Positions 34,024 through 42,815 of a stretch of DNA of 64,000 nt are shown in pieces. The translations under genes were made by a program, and so were the position numbers. Under the pieces are notes generated by a model. That model did not search any database, was not told the DNA's origin, and saw only the letters and a list, made by a program, of their open reading frames with translations. How positions within the stretch are numbered: the stretch's first letter is position 1; the number at the start of each line of letters is the position of its first letter. Source of the DNA: Quadrisphaera sp. RL12-1S (GTDB lineage: Bacteria > Actinomycetota > Actinomycetes > Actinomycetales > Quadrisphaeraceae). The stretch is from contig NZ_JACNME010000009.1 in NCBI RefSeq assembly GCF_014270065.1, forward strand, positions 87,951 through 151,950. Direction: 5' to 3'.

Positions 34024-35510
34024 GCTCGCCTGACGTGCCCAAAGACCGGATCTTCCTCAACGCCTTCGACATGACGTGCGTAGCGCACCAGTCACCCGGC
34101 CTGTGGCGGGTGCCCGGCGACCAGTCCCACCGCTACAACGACCTGTCGTACTGGACCGACCTCGCGAAGCTGCTCGACCGGGGCGGCTTCGACGTCCTCT
34201 TCATCGCCGACGTCCTCGGCGTCTACGACGTCTACAAGGGCGGCCCGGAGACGGCGCTCACCGAGGGCACCCAGGTGCCCGTGGGCGACCCGCTGCTCGC
34301 GGTCTCGGCGATGGGCGCGGTCACCGAGCGCCTCGGGTTCGCCCTGACGGTGTCGCTGACGTACGAGAAGCCCTACGCGCTCGCCCGCGACTTCGCCACG
34401 CTCGACCACTACACGCAGGGCCGCGTCGGCTGGAACGTCGTGACCTCCTACCTGGAGAGCGCGGCGAAGAACCTCGGCCTGGACACGCAGGTCGAGCACG
34501 ACCAGCGCTACGAGCTCGCCGAGGAGTTCCTCGACGTCACCTACCAGCTGTGGGAGGGCTCCTGGGAGGACGACGCCGTGGTGCGCGACGCCGCGCGCGG
34601 CGTCTACACCGACCCGGCGCGCGTCCACCCGGTCGAGCACCACGGCCACTACTACGACGTGCCCGGCATCGCGCTGACGGAGCCGAGCCCCCAGCGCACG
34701 CCGTTCGTCTTCCAGGCCGGCGCGTCCCCGCGGGGCGTGCGGTTCGCCGCCCGGCACGCCGAGGCCGTCTTCAACACCGCCAGCCGGCCCGAGGTCATGC
34801 GGCCCCAGGTCGACGCGCTGCGCGCCGAGGCGGCGAAGGCGGGCCGCGACCCGCGCAGCATCAAGGTGTTCTCGCTGCTCACCGTCATCACGGGCGCCAC
34901 CGACGAGGAGGCGTGGGCGAAGTACTCCGACCTCAAGAGCTACGTCTCCTACGACGGCGCGCTGACCCTGTACGCCGGCTGGAGCGGGCTGGACCTGTCC
35001 ACGTACCCGCCGGACGAGCCGCTGGAGTACGCCGAGACCCAGGCCGTGCGCTCGGCGGTGGCTGCCTTCTCCACCGCTGACCCGGACCGGCAGTGGACCC
35101 CGCGCGACATCGCCGCGTGGGTGGGCATCGGCGGCATGGGCGTGGTCGTCGTCGGCGGCCCGCAGACGGTCGCGGACGAGCTGGAGCGCTGGGTGCGCGA
35201 GGCCGACGTCGACGGCTTCAACCTCGCCTACGCCACCACCCCGGGCACCTTCGAGGACGTCGTCGAGCACGTCGTCCCCGAGCTGCGCCGCCGAGGCCTC
35301 GTCCCCACCCAGGAGGAGAGGGACGCGCTGCCGGCCGGCACCACGCTGCGCGAGGCCGTCTACGGCGTCGGCAACAAGCGCATCGCCGAGGACCACCCGG
35401 CGGCCGCGCACCGCCGCGCCCTGCAGGCGAAGGCCGCCGCCCGCGCCGCCGCCGAGGACCCCTCCTCCACTCCCCCTTCCGCGACGATCAAGGAAGTTGC
35501 ACCCCGATGA
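34020..35510 (+). CDS. LLM flavin-dependent monooxygenase, NtaA/DmoA/DszA family
   Basis: 496-residue FMNH2-dependent monooxygenase of the NtaA/SnaA/DszA group within the bacterial luciferase superfamily. Conserved parts include the N-terminal FLNAFDMTCVAHQSPGLW, the GRVGWNVVTSYLESAAKNLGL motif (in two halves, GRVGWNVVTS and ESAAKNLG) and the FQAGASPRGVRFAARHAE FMN-phosphate region. DmoA-like members oxidise dimethyl sulfide and DszA/SfnG-like members oxidise sulfones, liberating sulfite or aldehydes. The C-terminal 60 residues are Ala-rich and probably flexible. The GTG start overlaps the permease stop and it overlaps the next gene by four bases. It needs reduced FMN from a separate reductase, which is not in this operon. 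Confidence 0.85.
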   Translation: MSSPDVPKDRIFLNAFDMTCVAHQSPGLWRVPGDQSHRYNDLSYWTDLAKLLDRGGFDVLFIADVLGVYDVYKGGPETALTEGTQVPVGDPLLAVSAMGAVTERLGFALTVSLTYEKPYALARDFATLDHYTQGRVGWNVVTSYLESAAKNLGLDTQVEHDQRYELAEEFLDVTYQLWEGSWEDDAVVRDAARGVYTDPARVHPVEHHGHYYDVPGIALTEPSPQRTPFVFQAGASPRGVRFAARHAEAVFNTASRPEVMRPQVDALRAEAAKAGRDPRSIKVFSLLTVITGATDEEAWAKYSDLKSYVSYDGALTLYAGWSGLDLSTYPPDEPLEYAETQAVRSAVAAFSTADPDRQWTPRDIAAWVGIGGMGVVVVGGPQTVADELERWVREADVDGFNLAYATTPGTFEDVVEHVVPELRRRGLVPTQEERDALPAGTTLREAVYGVGNKRIAEDHPAAAHRRALQAKAAARAAAEDPSSTPPSATIKEVAPR

Positions 35511-36676
35511 GCACGGACTGGGCCCTCGCCGCCCGCGACGCCGCTGCCAAGCTCGCCGTCGACGCCCTCGAGCGCGACCGCGCCAACGCCGAGCCGCTCG
35601 CCGAGGCGCAGCTGCTGCGCGAGCACCGCCTGCCCGGCCTGCTGCTGCCCGTCGAGGTGGCAGGGGGCGGCGGCACCTGGGCGGACGCGCTGCGCGCCGT
35701 GCGCGAGGTGGCCGTGGCCGACGGCTCCATCGCTCAGCTGCTCGGCTACCACTACGTCAACCAGGCCAACCTCGAGTGGGTCGCCGACGCCGCCACCCGC
35801 GAGTGCTGGCAGCGGCGCTCCGGCGCCGCGCAGTGGCTGTGGGGCGACGCGGTCAACCCCGTCGACCCGGACCTCACCCTCACCCCCTCGAGTGGGGGCG
35901 GCTACCGGCTGTCCGGCCGCAAGAGCTTCGCCACCGGCGCGAGCAGCGGCGACGCCGTCGTGGTGTCCGGCCAGGACTCCGAGACCGGTCGTGCGGTGCT
36001 CGTCGTCGTCGAGCGCGGGACGGCGGGCGTGCAGCCCGGCGGCGACTGGGACAACCTCGGCCAGCGCCTGTCGGCGTCCGGCAGCGTCACCTTCACCGAC
36101 GTGGAGGTGCCCGTTGAGAACGTGCTCGGGTTCCTCGACGGCGACGCCGCCACCCCCCGCGCCTCGCTGGTGACCCCGGCCATCCAGGCGGTGTTCGGGA
36201 ACTTCTACGTGGGCGTGGTCCGCGGCGCCCTGCAGACGGCGGCGGAGTACACGAGGACGACGTCGAGGGCGTGGCTGCTGTCGGACTCCCCCAGCGCCGC
36301 GCAGGACCCGTACGTGCTGGCCACCTACGGCCGGCTGGTGGCGCGGCTGCGCGCTGCCGAGGCCCTGGCCGACCAGGCCGGGCAGGCGCTGGCCGCGGCG
36401 GACGCCGCCGGTGAGGCCCTCACCTGGGACGAGCGAGGCGAGCTGGCTGAGCTCATCGCCGCCCTCAAGGTCGTCTCCTCCGACCTGGCGGTGGAGGCGA
36501 CGTCGGCGGTGTTCGAGGTGACGGGCGCCCGGGCGACGAGCAACCGGGTGGGCCTGGACCGGTTCTGGCGCAACGTGCGCACCCACACCCTGCACGACCC
36601 GGTGCAGTACAAGGCGCGCGAGGTGGGGGACCACTTCCTCAACGGCACCCACCCGGAGTTCACGCTCTACACCTGA
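35507..36676 (+). CDS. acyl-CoA dehydrogenase-like flavin monooxygenase (SfnB/DszC type)
   Basis: 389-residue protein with the acyl-CoA dehydrogenase fold, from the branch that acts as flavin-dependent monooxygenase (DszC, SfnB) rather than dehydrogenase. The N-terminal helical domain spans about 1-110, the mid beta-domain contains LSGRKSFATGASSGDAVV, and the C-terminal four-helix bundle ends with RTHTLHDPVQYKAREVGDHFL. That HTLHDPVxYK ending is typical of DszC/SfnB relatives. The ATG at 35507 overlaps the LLM monooxygenase stop (ATGA). The pair would oxidise an organosulfur substrate stepwise with FMNH2. It is the last gene of the operon. Confidence 0.83.
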   Translation: MSTDWALAARDAAAKLAVDALERDRANAEPLAEAQLLREHRLPGLLLPVEVAGGGGTWADALRAVREVAVADGSIAQLLGYHYVNQANLEWVADAATRECWQRRSGAAQWLWGDAVNPVDPDLTLTPSSGGGYRLSGRKSFATGASSGDAVVVSGQDSETGRAVLVVVERGTAGVQPGGDWDNLGQRLSASGSVTFTDVEVPVENVLGFLDGDAATPRASLVTPAIQAVFGNFYVGVVRGALQTAAEYTRTTSRAWLLSDSPSAAQDPYVLATYGRLVARLRAAEALADQAGQALAAADAAGEALTWDERGELAELIAALKVVSSDLAVEATSAVFEVTGARATSNRVGLDRFWRNVRTHTLHDPVQYKAREVGDHFLNGTHPEFTLYT

Positions 36677-38250
36677 GCGGGCTGCGCTCCGGAGCGGGTG
36701 AGCGCCGGGCTGCGCAGCTCGGCGAGGGATCCGGCCCGCAGCGGCGGGGTGACCCAGCGGGCGCGCAGGCTCGCTGAGGCTGCCTCGCCGCTGACGACCA
36801 GCCGGTGCGGCGTCTGCAGGAAGCGGACCTCCACCTGCAGCGACTCCGCCCCGTCCGCCGCCTCCACCCAGCCGCCGCTCACCGCGAGCGGCACCGCGCC
36901 GCCTCCCACGCCGCCGCCGACCCGGCCCAGGTCGCCCGGCACGGGGGCGTCCAGCAGGCGCCACTCGCCGCCGACGACGGGGACCTCGAAGCACCACCCG
37001 GCGCCCACCTGCTGGCCCGTCGCGACGGCGCCGTCCCCCGCGGGGGCGGCGGACTCCCGCACCGCCAGCCACCAGCCGTCGTCGCGGCGCTCGACGCGCA
37101 CGTCGCGCAGCGCCGCATCACCGGGGCGCAGCACCTCCGACGGGGTCAGCACCAGCCCGTCCCAGCGGCGCCCGTCGGCCGGCTCGGCCACCCCCTCGGC
37201 CGGCGGCAGGGCCAGCGCGGCGAGGCGCTGCGCGAGCTCGTCGTCGGCGGCGGCGTCGCCGCGCCCGTCGTCGTCGAGAGCCGGCAGCAGGTGGGTCCAC
37301 ACGGCGTCGAGCACCGCCTGCATGTCCGGGGTGTCGCTGGTGATCGCGACGACGGCGTCGTGCTCGGGCAGCACGAGCATGAACTGCCCGTACGCCCCGT
37401 CGCCCCGGAAGCCGTGCCGGGAGCGCCACAGCTGGAAGCCGTAGCCCTGGCGCCAGTCGGGTGCGGGCTCGTGCGGGGTGGGCAGGTGGGCGCGCGAGGC
37501 CTGCTCCACCCACTCGGCCGGCAGCAGCTGCTCACCGCCCCAGCGGCCGCGCTGCAGGAGCAGCACCCCGAGGGCCGCGACGGCGTCGGTGGTGGCGTGC
37601 AGCCCGGTGAAGCCGAGGTCGCGGCCCTCGGGGTGCTGCTGCCAGCCGAAGCGCTCGGCGCCCGCCACCCCCAGCGGCTCGAACAGGCGCGGGCGGAGGT
37701 GCTCGAGCAGTGTCTCGCCGCGGACGTGCTGCACGGCGGCGGCGACCGCGTAGGTGCAGGGCTGGTTGTAGGCGAAGACGGTGCCCGGCTCCCGCTCGGG
37801 CTCGAGGCCGAGGAAGCCGCGCAGCGGCTCGTCGGGGTCGGCGGCCTGCGCGCGGTCCCAGGTCTCGGTGAGGTGACCGCTGCCCATGCCCACGAGGTGG
37901 CGCAGGGTCAGCGAGCGGGAGCGCTCGCTGGTCGCCGCGCCGGCGAGTCCGGGCAGGACCTCCACGAGGCGGTCGTCGAGGGACAGCAGCCCGTCGGCCA
38001 CGGCCATGCCCAGCGCCGTGGCGGTGAAGCTCTTGCTCAGCGAGTACAGCAGGTGCGGCTGCTCGGCGGTGTACGGCGCCCACCAGCCCCGGGCCACGAC
38101 GTGGCCGTGGCGGACCACCACGAGGCTGTGGGGGTCGACGTGGGGGTGGGCCTCCAGGGCGTCGACCACGGCGAGGACCCCGCGGGCGTCCACGCCCTGG
38201 GCCGAGGGGGCTGACGCGGGGAGGGCGCTGGTCTGGGGCGACGTGCTCAC
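36667..38250 (-). CDS. serine hydrolase, beta-lactamase/class C PBP-like
   Basis: 527-residue protein. Residues about 20-350 form the beta-lactamase-type domain, with the nucleophile in SLSK (Ser70, Lys73) and a Tyr-x-Asn motif in FAYNQP near residue 160. Residues 360-527 form an additional beta-rich C-terminal domain seen in some esterase EstB/PBP4*-like proteins. No signal peptide, so probably cytosolic; substrate unknown, and antibiotic resistance should not be assumed. Its end overlaps the end of the convergent DszC-like gene by 10 bases. The GTG at 38250 is preferred over 38253 because a -10 element lies 7 bases upstream. Confidence 0.85.
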   Translation of the reverse strand: MSTSPQTSALPASAPSAQGVDARGVLAVVDALEAHPHVDPHSLVVVRHGHVVARGWWAPYTAEQPHLLYSLSKSFTATALGMAVADGLLSLDDRLVEVLPGLAGAATSERSRSLTLRHLVGMGSGHLTETWDRAQAADPDEPLRGFLGLEPEREPGTVFAYNQPCTYAVAAAVQHVRGETLLEHLRPRLFEPLGVAGAERFGWQQHPEGRDLGFTGLHATTDAVAALGVLLLQRGRWGGEQLLPAEWVEQASRAHLPTPHEPAPDWRQGYGFQLWRSRHGFRGDGAYGQFMLVLPEHDAVVAITSDTPDMQAVLDAVWTHLLPALDDDGRGDAAADDELAQRLAALALPPAEGVAEPADGRRWDGLVLTPSEVLRPGDAALRDVRVERRDDGWWLAVRESAAPAGDGAVATGQQVGAGWCFEVPVVGGEWRLLDAPVPGDLGRVGGGVGGGAVPLAVSGGWVEAADGAESLQVEVRFLQTPHRLVVSGEAASASLRARWVTPPLRAGSLAELRSPALTRSGAQPAQV

Positions 38251-38257
38251 CACCAGG

Positions 38258-38263
38258 ACGCTA
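38258..38263 (-). promoter_or_regulatory. -10 element, leaderless promoter of the serine hydrolase
   Basis: TAGCGT on the minus strand, 7 bases before the GTG at 38250; same hexamer as at 11593 and 16375. Confidence 0.45.
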
Positions 38264-38382
38264 GCCCGCGATGACGCGCCCGGCGCTGCGGCGTGTTGTC
38301 GCTGGACTCGGGTGTCGCAGGCGTACCTTCAGTCACACGAACCACACAGACACCGCGAGCAACACCGGGGTGTCCCCCGCCC

Positions 38383-38427
38383 CACCCGATCCACCCGATC
38401 CACCCGATCCACCCGATCCACCCGCTC
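38383..38427. repeat. 9-base tandem repeat, five units
   Basis: Five head-to-tail copies of CCACCCGAT, the first four perfect and the fifth ending GCT. It lies in the 227-base region between the serine hydrolase and the small gene at 38481. Being a multiple of three it could expand without shifting a frame, but no coding use is supported. Confidence 0.9.
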
Positions 38428-38480
38428 TACCAGCACTGCCAGCACCTCCCCGTCCCCCACCGCAGAGAGCCAGGTGCGCC

Positions 38481-38909
38481 GTGTCCACGCCGTCCTTCAT
38501 CGACAGGCTCCGCTCCCGCTCGCGCCGCCCGGAGCAGGTCTCGCTCCTGGGCGCGGTGCCCCCACCGCTCGTGGAGACGTCACCGGGACCGCTCGTGGCC
38601 CCCGCGCCGGCGCTCGCCCTCCCGGAGGACCACTGGCACGCCGGCGACCCGCGCCTCGCGCCCGGCGCCACCTCGCTGCAGGCACCGTCGCTGCACGCCC
38701 CCGAGCTGCCCTCCCCGCGGCGCCCCGTCGACCGGCGCGGCCTCCACGTGGTCCCCGAGGTCGACCTGCGGGGCGAGGTCGTCGACCTGCGGGGCGCGGA
38801 CGACGACGCGGTCACCGCGGCCGACGCGGTCCTGCCCGCTCCACCGACCACCCGGCTCGCCCCGGAGCGCGAGGCCCCCTGCACCGAGCCCAGCACCTGG
38901 CTCGGCTGA
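38481..38909 (+). CDS. hypothetical protein, Pro/Leu-rich
   Basis: 142-residue protein I do not recognise. It starts STPSFIDRLRSRSRRPEQ, a basic possibly amphipathic head. The middle is Pro/Ala-rich and low in complexity, and the acidic segment holds a repeated VDLRG (VDLRGEVVDLRG, about residues 95-106). No membrane helix or Cys pair stands out. The GTG at 38481 is chosen because the in-frame sequence upstream encodes only the tandem repeat. The third-position GC is as high as in neighbouring real genes, which supports coding; the existence of the gene is likely but not certain. Confidence 0.5.
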   Translation: MSTPSFIDRLRSRSRRPEQVSLLGAVPPPLVETSPGPLVAPAPALALPEDHWHAGDPRLAPGATSLQAPSLHAPELPSPRRPVDRRGLHVVPEVDLRGEVVDLRGADDDAVTAADAVLPAPPTTRLAPEREAPCTEPSTWLG

Positions 38910-38942
38910 GGCGCGCCGCGGCCCGGCCGGGCCCGGGCACCC

Positions 38943-40595
38943 TCAGGCCGCCGCGAGGGTGAAGCGCACGGTGGCACCTCCCCCGGGCGTCTCGTCCACC
39001 CAGATCCTGCCGCCGTGGCGCTCGACGATCCGGCGGCAGGTGGCCAGTCCCAGACCGTGGCCGCCGCTCCCCCGGAGGCTGGTGAAGGCCCCGAAGACGC
39101 GCTCGCGGTCCGCCTCCCGCACGCCCGGCCCGTCGTCGGCCACGCGGAACACCCAGGCGCCGTCCACCTGCTCGGCGTCCACGAGCACCCGCGGCGGCCG
39201 CCCCCCGGGCGTCGCGGCGCCGTGGCGCAGGGCGTTGCCCACGAGGTTCTGGAGGAGCTGGCGCACGGCCACCGCGTCGCAGGCCACCCGCGGCAGCCGC
39301 CCCACCCGCACGGGAGCGCCGGCCCCGAGGGCGCCCAGGTCGCTGAGCGCCTCGCGCGCCAGCTCCCCGAGGTCGGCCAGCCGGGGCTCGCGGCCCGGGG
39401 CGCCGAGCGCCGCGTCGTCCAGCAGCGAGGAGGTGAGGTGCATCATGCGACGTGCGCTGCGACGGGCAGCCACCACCCAGCTGAGCGGCAGCGGGGTGTT
39501 CCCCAGCTCCTCCTCCAGCAGCTCCAGGTAACCGTCCACCACCGTCATCGGCGAGCGCAGGTCGTGACTGGCCACGGCCGCGAAGCGGGCGAGCTCGGCG
39601 TTGGACCGCTCCAGCTCGCGGCTGCGCTCCGCCAGCTCGGCGTGCAGCTCCTCCAGGGCGAGGGTGCGCGCCCTGGCCTCCGTGACGTCGCTCATGGTGA
39701 CGACGGCGCCCAGGGGCGTCCCGTCAGCGCGTGACAGGGACCGCCCGCTGGCCACCACCGCGCGCGGCGGGCGCCCCTGGGCGGCGATGACCATCTCCTC
39801 ACCGGCCACGGCGCCCTCGACGAGCGCCCGGTGCAGCGGCACGCGCTCCAGCACCATCGGGGTGCGACCGTCCCCCTCGTACAGCGCGTACCGGCCGGCG
39901 TGGTCCGAGGGCGCGGCGTCGGGGTCGGCGTCCTCGCCGTGCCACTCGCGGGCCGCGCGGTTGAACAGCGTCAGGTGGCCGTCGGGTCCGGCCGCCACCA
40001 CGGCCACGTCGATGGTGCCGAGCACGGCCTCGGCCAGCTCCGTGCGCTCCTCCAGCTGCGCGGCCAGCTCCGCGGCCACCCGGGCGCGGCGCCGCCGCTC
40101 GAACAGGGCCAGCAGCACACCGCCCAGGTCCTGCAGGCGCGCCAGCTGCTCGGCCGTCAGCCGTCCGGGGCGGGTGTCGAAGACGCACAGGCTGCCCAGC
40201 GCGTGCCCCTGCGCGGTGACCAGCGGCACGGACGCGTACAGCCGCACCGCACCGAGGCGGCCGTCCACCCACGCGCTGCGGGCGTAGCGCGGGTCCAGGC
40301 TCGCGTCCGGGACGTGGACGACAGCGCCGTCGAGGAAGTGGAGCGCGCACATCGACTCCTCGCGCGGCGAGTCCCCGCCCTCGAAGCCGGTGCTGGTGAG
40401 CTGGCACTGGCGGTCGGCGTCGATGAGGTTGAGGGTGCCGCAGGCGACCCCGGCCACGGCCGCGGCCACGCGGACCACCGCCTGCAGCTCGTCGTCCGCC
40501 GGGGCGTCCAGGAGCCCGAGCACCTCCAGGGCGGCGAGGCGGTCGCGCTCGGCCCGCTCGCCGTGCGAGCCGCCAGGGGGGTCGACGCCGTCCAC
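38943..40595 (-). CDS. GAF-PAS sensor histidine kinase
   Basis: 550-residue cytosolic histidine kinase. A GAF domain (about residues 20-165) with the CALHFLDGAVVHVPDASLDPRY segment (in parts) is followed by a PAS domain (about 185-310). HisKA comes next, with the phospho-accepting His in VASHDLRSPMTVVDGYL (near residue 345), then HATPase_c with N-box NLVGNALRHG, G1 DDGPG and G2 GHGLGLA. The PAS domain ends with a TMSDVTEARAR linker and a coiled coil. No response regulator gene is adjacent, though a receiver-Hpt protein lies 3.8 kb away on the same strand. The signal is not evident. Confidence 0.93.
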   Translation of the reverse strand: MDGVDPPGGSHGERAERDRLAALEVLGLLDAPADDELQAVVRVAAAVAGVACGTLNLIDADRQCQLTSTGFEGGDSPREESMCALHFLDGAVVHVPDASLDPRYARSAWVDGRLGAVRLYASVPLVTAQGHALGSLCVFDTRPGRLTAEQLARLQDLGGVLLALFERRRRARVAAELAAQLEERTELAEAVLGTIDVAVVAAGPDGHLTLFNRAAREWHGEDADPDAAPSDHAGRYALYEGDGRTPMVLERVPLHRALVEGAVAGEEMVIAAQGRPPRAVVASGRSLSRADGTPLGAVVTMSDVTEARARTLALEELHAELAERSRELERSNAELARFAAVASHDLRSPMTVVDGYLELLEEELGNTPLPLSWVVAARRSARRMMHLTSSLLDDAALGAPGREPRLADLGELAREALSDLGALGAGAPVRVGRLPRVACDAVAVRQLLQNLVGNALRHGAATPGGRPPRVLVDAEQVDGAWVFRVADDGPGVREADRERVFGAFTSLRGSGGHGLGLATCRRIVERHGGRIWVDETPGGGATVRFTLAAA

Positions 40596-40652
40596 GCCCG
40601 TCCATCGGCAGGAGCGCCGCCTGGCTGGAGGCGGCAGGCCTGAGGGGCGCGG

Positions 40653-41879
40653 TCAGCTGCCGGTCAGCTGCCGGACGACCTCGTCCAGGTAGGCGCGGCG
40701 CAGCTCGGCGTGGCGCCCCCGGCTGTCGACCGCGGCCAGCAGCTGGCCAGTGCCGCCCAGCTGGGAGGCCTCCTCCACGGCGTCGCGGTAGTCGGCCGCG
40801 GCGCGGCCGGCGGAGGCGGGCAGCGCCAGGCGCACGGTGACCTGGCGCTGGCCGTGCTGTGCGGCCACCGCGACCTGCTCGCGCAGCTGGCGCCGTCCGG
40901 CCTCGAAACCGCGGGCGGCGGCGTCCAGGCGCGCCGCCACCTGCAGCTCCCGCTCGTGCTGCGGGCGGGCGTGCTCCAGCTCGGGGAGGCGGCCCGGCCG
41001 GGCCGCGCCGATGCCGGCGGCTGGCGTGGCCAGCAGGACCAGCTGCAGCTCGCGCAGGAGGTCGTCCATGGACTCCTCGGCGGCCAGCACGGCCTCGACG
41101 GGCAGGTCGCGCAGCTCCACCGCCTGCGTCACCTCCACCGCCACCATCGAGGAGGTGATGATGCCGGCGGTCGGCGGGTGGGCTCCCGCGGGCCCCGACG
41201 GGCTGGAGAACCCCGTCGGGGGCTTCGCGGTGACCCCGCGCACCGGGGCCGAGGGGTGCCCGACGGGCATGAGGGGGCCGCTGTCGTCGTCGCTCCACAG
41301 CGCCAGGAGCTGGGCGGTGTCGAGGTCGGGCGCCACCGCGGGACCCGTGGCCTCCACCTCGAACCACACGGCCTTGCCGGTGCCCTGCGGGTGGCTGCCC
41401 CAGCGCACGGCCGTGCAGGCCACGAGGTCCAGGCCGCGCCCGCTCATGGCGCTCGCCGAGTGGGGGGTGTGCACGGGCGGCAGCGGCGAGGCGTCCTCCA
41501 CCTCCACGCGCACCCCGCCCTCCAGGGTGGGGCGCAGGTGCACGGAGAAGCCGCTGCGGGCGTGCAGCACCGCGTTGGCGGCGAGCTCGGACACCAGCAG
41601 GCCCGCGTCGTCGGCGCAGCCCCCCAGGCCCACCGCCTCGACCACGGCCATGACGAACCGGCGGGCGAGCCGGACGGACTCCAGCTGCGCGGGGTAGGAG
41701 GGGGACACGACGTGCGCGTCCTGCTCCCACGCCCTCACGGCGCCGCGGTCGTCGCCCATCTGCTGCTCTGCCTGCCTCGCGGGGTCCAGTCGGCTGAGGG
41801 GCCCACGGTAGGTGATGGCGGCCCCCCGCGTCCCCGACTCCACCCCGCCGGTCCCGGCCGCCGGCGCACCGGTGCTCAC
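40653..41879 (-). CDS. ATP-binding regulator with RsbW-like HATPase domain and C-terminal helical domain
   Basis: 408-residue protein. After a 60-residue N-terminal extension, residues about 60-185 form an HATPase_c domain of the anti-sigma/RsbW class, with N-box LLVSELAANAVLHA and the G-box SGRGLDLVACTAVRWG. The C-terminal 190 residues contain SSMVAVEVTQAVELRDLPVE and long amphipathic helices, a part I cannot assign. The GTG at 41879 directly abuts the stop of the upstream HAD gene, suggesting translational coupling. An ATG at 41759 would give a shorter product starting MGDDRGAVRAW. It may antagonise an anti-sigma or response pathway also served by PP2C proteins such as the one at 17738. Confidence 0.72.
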   Translation of the reverse strand: MSTGAPAAGTGGVESGTRGAAITYRGPLSRLDPARQAEQQMGDDRGAVRAWEQDAHVVSPSYPAQLESVRLARRFVMAVVEAVGLGGCADDAGLLVSELAANAVLHARSGFSVHLRPTLEGGVRVEVEDASPLPPVHTPHSASAMSGRGLDLVACTAVRWGSHPQGTGKAVWFEVEATGPAVAPDLDTAQLLALWSDDDSGPLMPVGHPSAPVRGVTAKPPTGFSSPSGPAGAHPPTAGIITSSMVAVEVTQAVELRDLPVEAVLAAEESMDDLLRELQLVLLATPAAGIGAARPGRLPELEHARPQHERELQVAARLDAAARGFEAGRRQLREQVAVAAQHGQRQVTVRLALPASAGRAAADYRDAVEEASQLGGTGQLLAAVDSRGRHAELRRAYLDEVVRQLTGS

Positions 41880-42815
41880 CTAGAGCCGCCCGTCGGCGAG
41901 CAGCGCGAGCACGGTGGCGGCGCCGTCGCGGTGGACCGGGCCGCTGACCAGGTGCGCAGCCGCCCGCACGTCGGCGCCCGCCTGTCCCATCGCCACGCCC
42001 GTGCCCACCGCGGCCAGCATCGACAGGTCGTTCTGCCCGTCCCCCACCGCCACGACGCGCGGCAGCGGCGTCCCGGTGCGCTGCGCCCACCAGCGCAGCG
42101 CCGAGCCCTTGGTCACCCCGGGGGCGGTGGCGTTGAGCACGGGCACCCCGGGCAGGAAGGGCGCGGTGGAGTCCTCCACGTGCAGGCCCAGCCCCTCCAG
42201 CACGGCGGTCACCTCGGCGGTGCGGTGCACCTCGAAGACGTCGAGCGTCGCCTTGTCCACCTCCAGGCGCGCACCGGCGCCCGTGAGCAGCTCGGTGGCG
42301 TCGCCGTCGGGCTCTCCGCTGACCTCGGCCCACCCCACGTGCGCCTCGGGGCGGCGGTCGGTGACGAACATCGACGCCCCGCTGTAGAGCTCGGCGTACA
42401 CGCCCTCGCGCACGCACCAGCGCACGAGCTCGCGCGCGGCGGCGGCCGGCAGGGGCCAGCGGGCCAGCACGCGCCCGTCGGCCACCACCGCCGCCCCGTT
42501 GTGGACGACGTCCGCCCCTCCGGGACGCCCGTGCGCGGCCCCGGCGAGCTGGCCGCGCACCGCGTCCAGGCCCCGCGGGAGCCGCCCGGTGGCGAACCCC
42601 ACCTGCACGCCCGCGGCGCTGGCCCGCACGGCGGCCTCGACCACGGCGCCGGAGGCGTACGGCTCCACGTCCAGCGTGGTGCCGTCGACGTCGAGGAACA
42701 CCGCGGCGGTCCCGCCCGGGGATCGGCGCCACGCGGGGAAGCGGCCGCCGGGCTGGAGCCCGTCCGGCAGCTCCGGCAGCTCCGGCAGCTCCGGCAGCGG
42801 CGCCGGGGTGCTCAC
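41880..42815 (-). CDS. HAD superfamily phosphatase, Cof type
   Basis: 311-residue Cof-type HAD hydrolase. Motif I FLDVDGTTLD (nucleophile Asp near residue 42), a motif II Thr-like GFATGR, motif III Lys in GVTKGSAL, and motif IV GDGQNDLSML are all present, with the large C2 cap between them. It dephosphorylates small sugar phosphates or flavin precursors in related bacteria. The N-terminus has a PELPELPELPDG repeat. The GTG at 42815 overlaps the DtxR stop (GTGA) and its stop abuts the next gene, so the DtxR-HAD-ATPase genes form an operon. Confidence 0.9.
   Translation of the reverse strand: MSTPAPLPELPELPELPDGLQPGGRFPAWRRSPGGTAAVFLDVDGTTLDVEPYASGAVVEAAVRASAAGVQVGFATGRLPRGLDAVRGQLAGAAHGRPGGADVVHNGAAVVADGRVLARWPLPAAAARELVRWCVREGVYAELYSGASMFVTDRRPEAHVGWAEVSGEPDGDATELLTGAGARLEVDKATLDVFEVHRTAEVTAVLEGLGLHVEDSTAPFLPGVPVLNATAPGVTKGSALRWWAQRTGTPLPRVVAVGDGQNDLSMLAAVGTGVAMGQAGADVRAAAHLVSGPVHRDGAATVLALLADGRL

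Noticed and set aside
36667..38250. Beta-lactamase resistance gene
   Set aside because: The SLSK and Tyr-x-Asn motifs only show the serine-hydrolase fold; there is no signal peptide and no resistance context, so an esterase-like role is more likely.
38383..38427. Tandem repeats considered as a CRISPR remnant
   Set aside because: Nine-base units without spacers and without cas genes; a simple tandem repeat.
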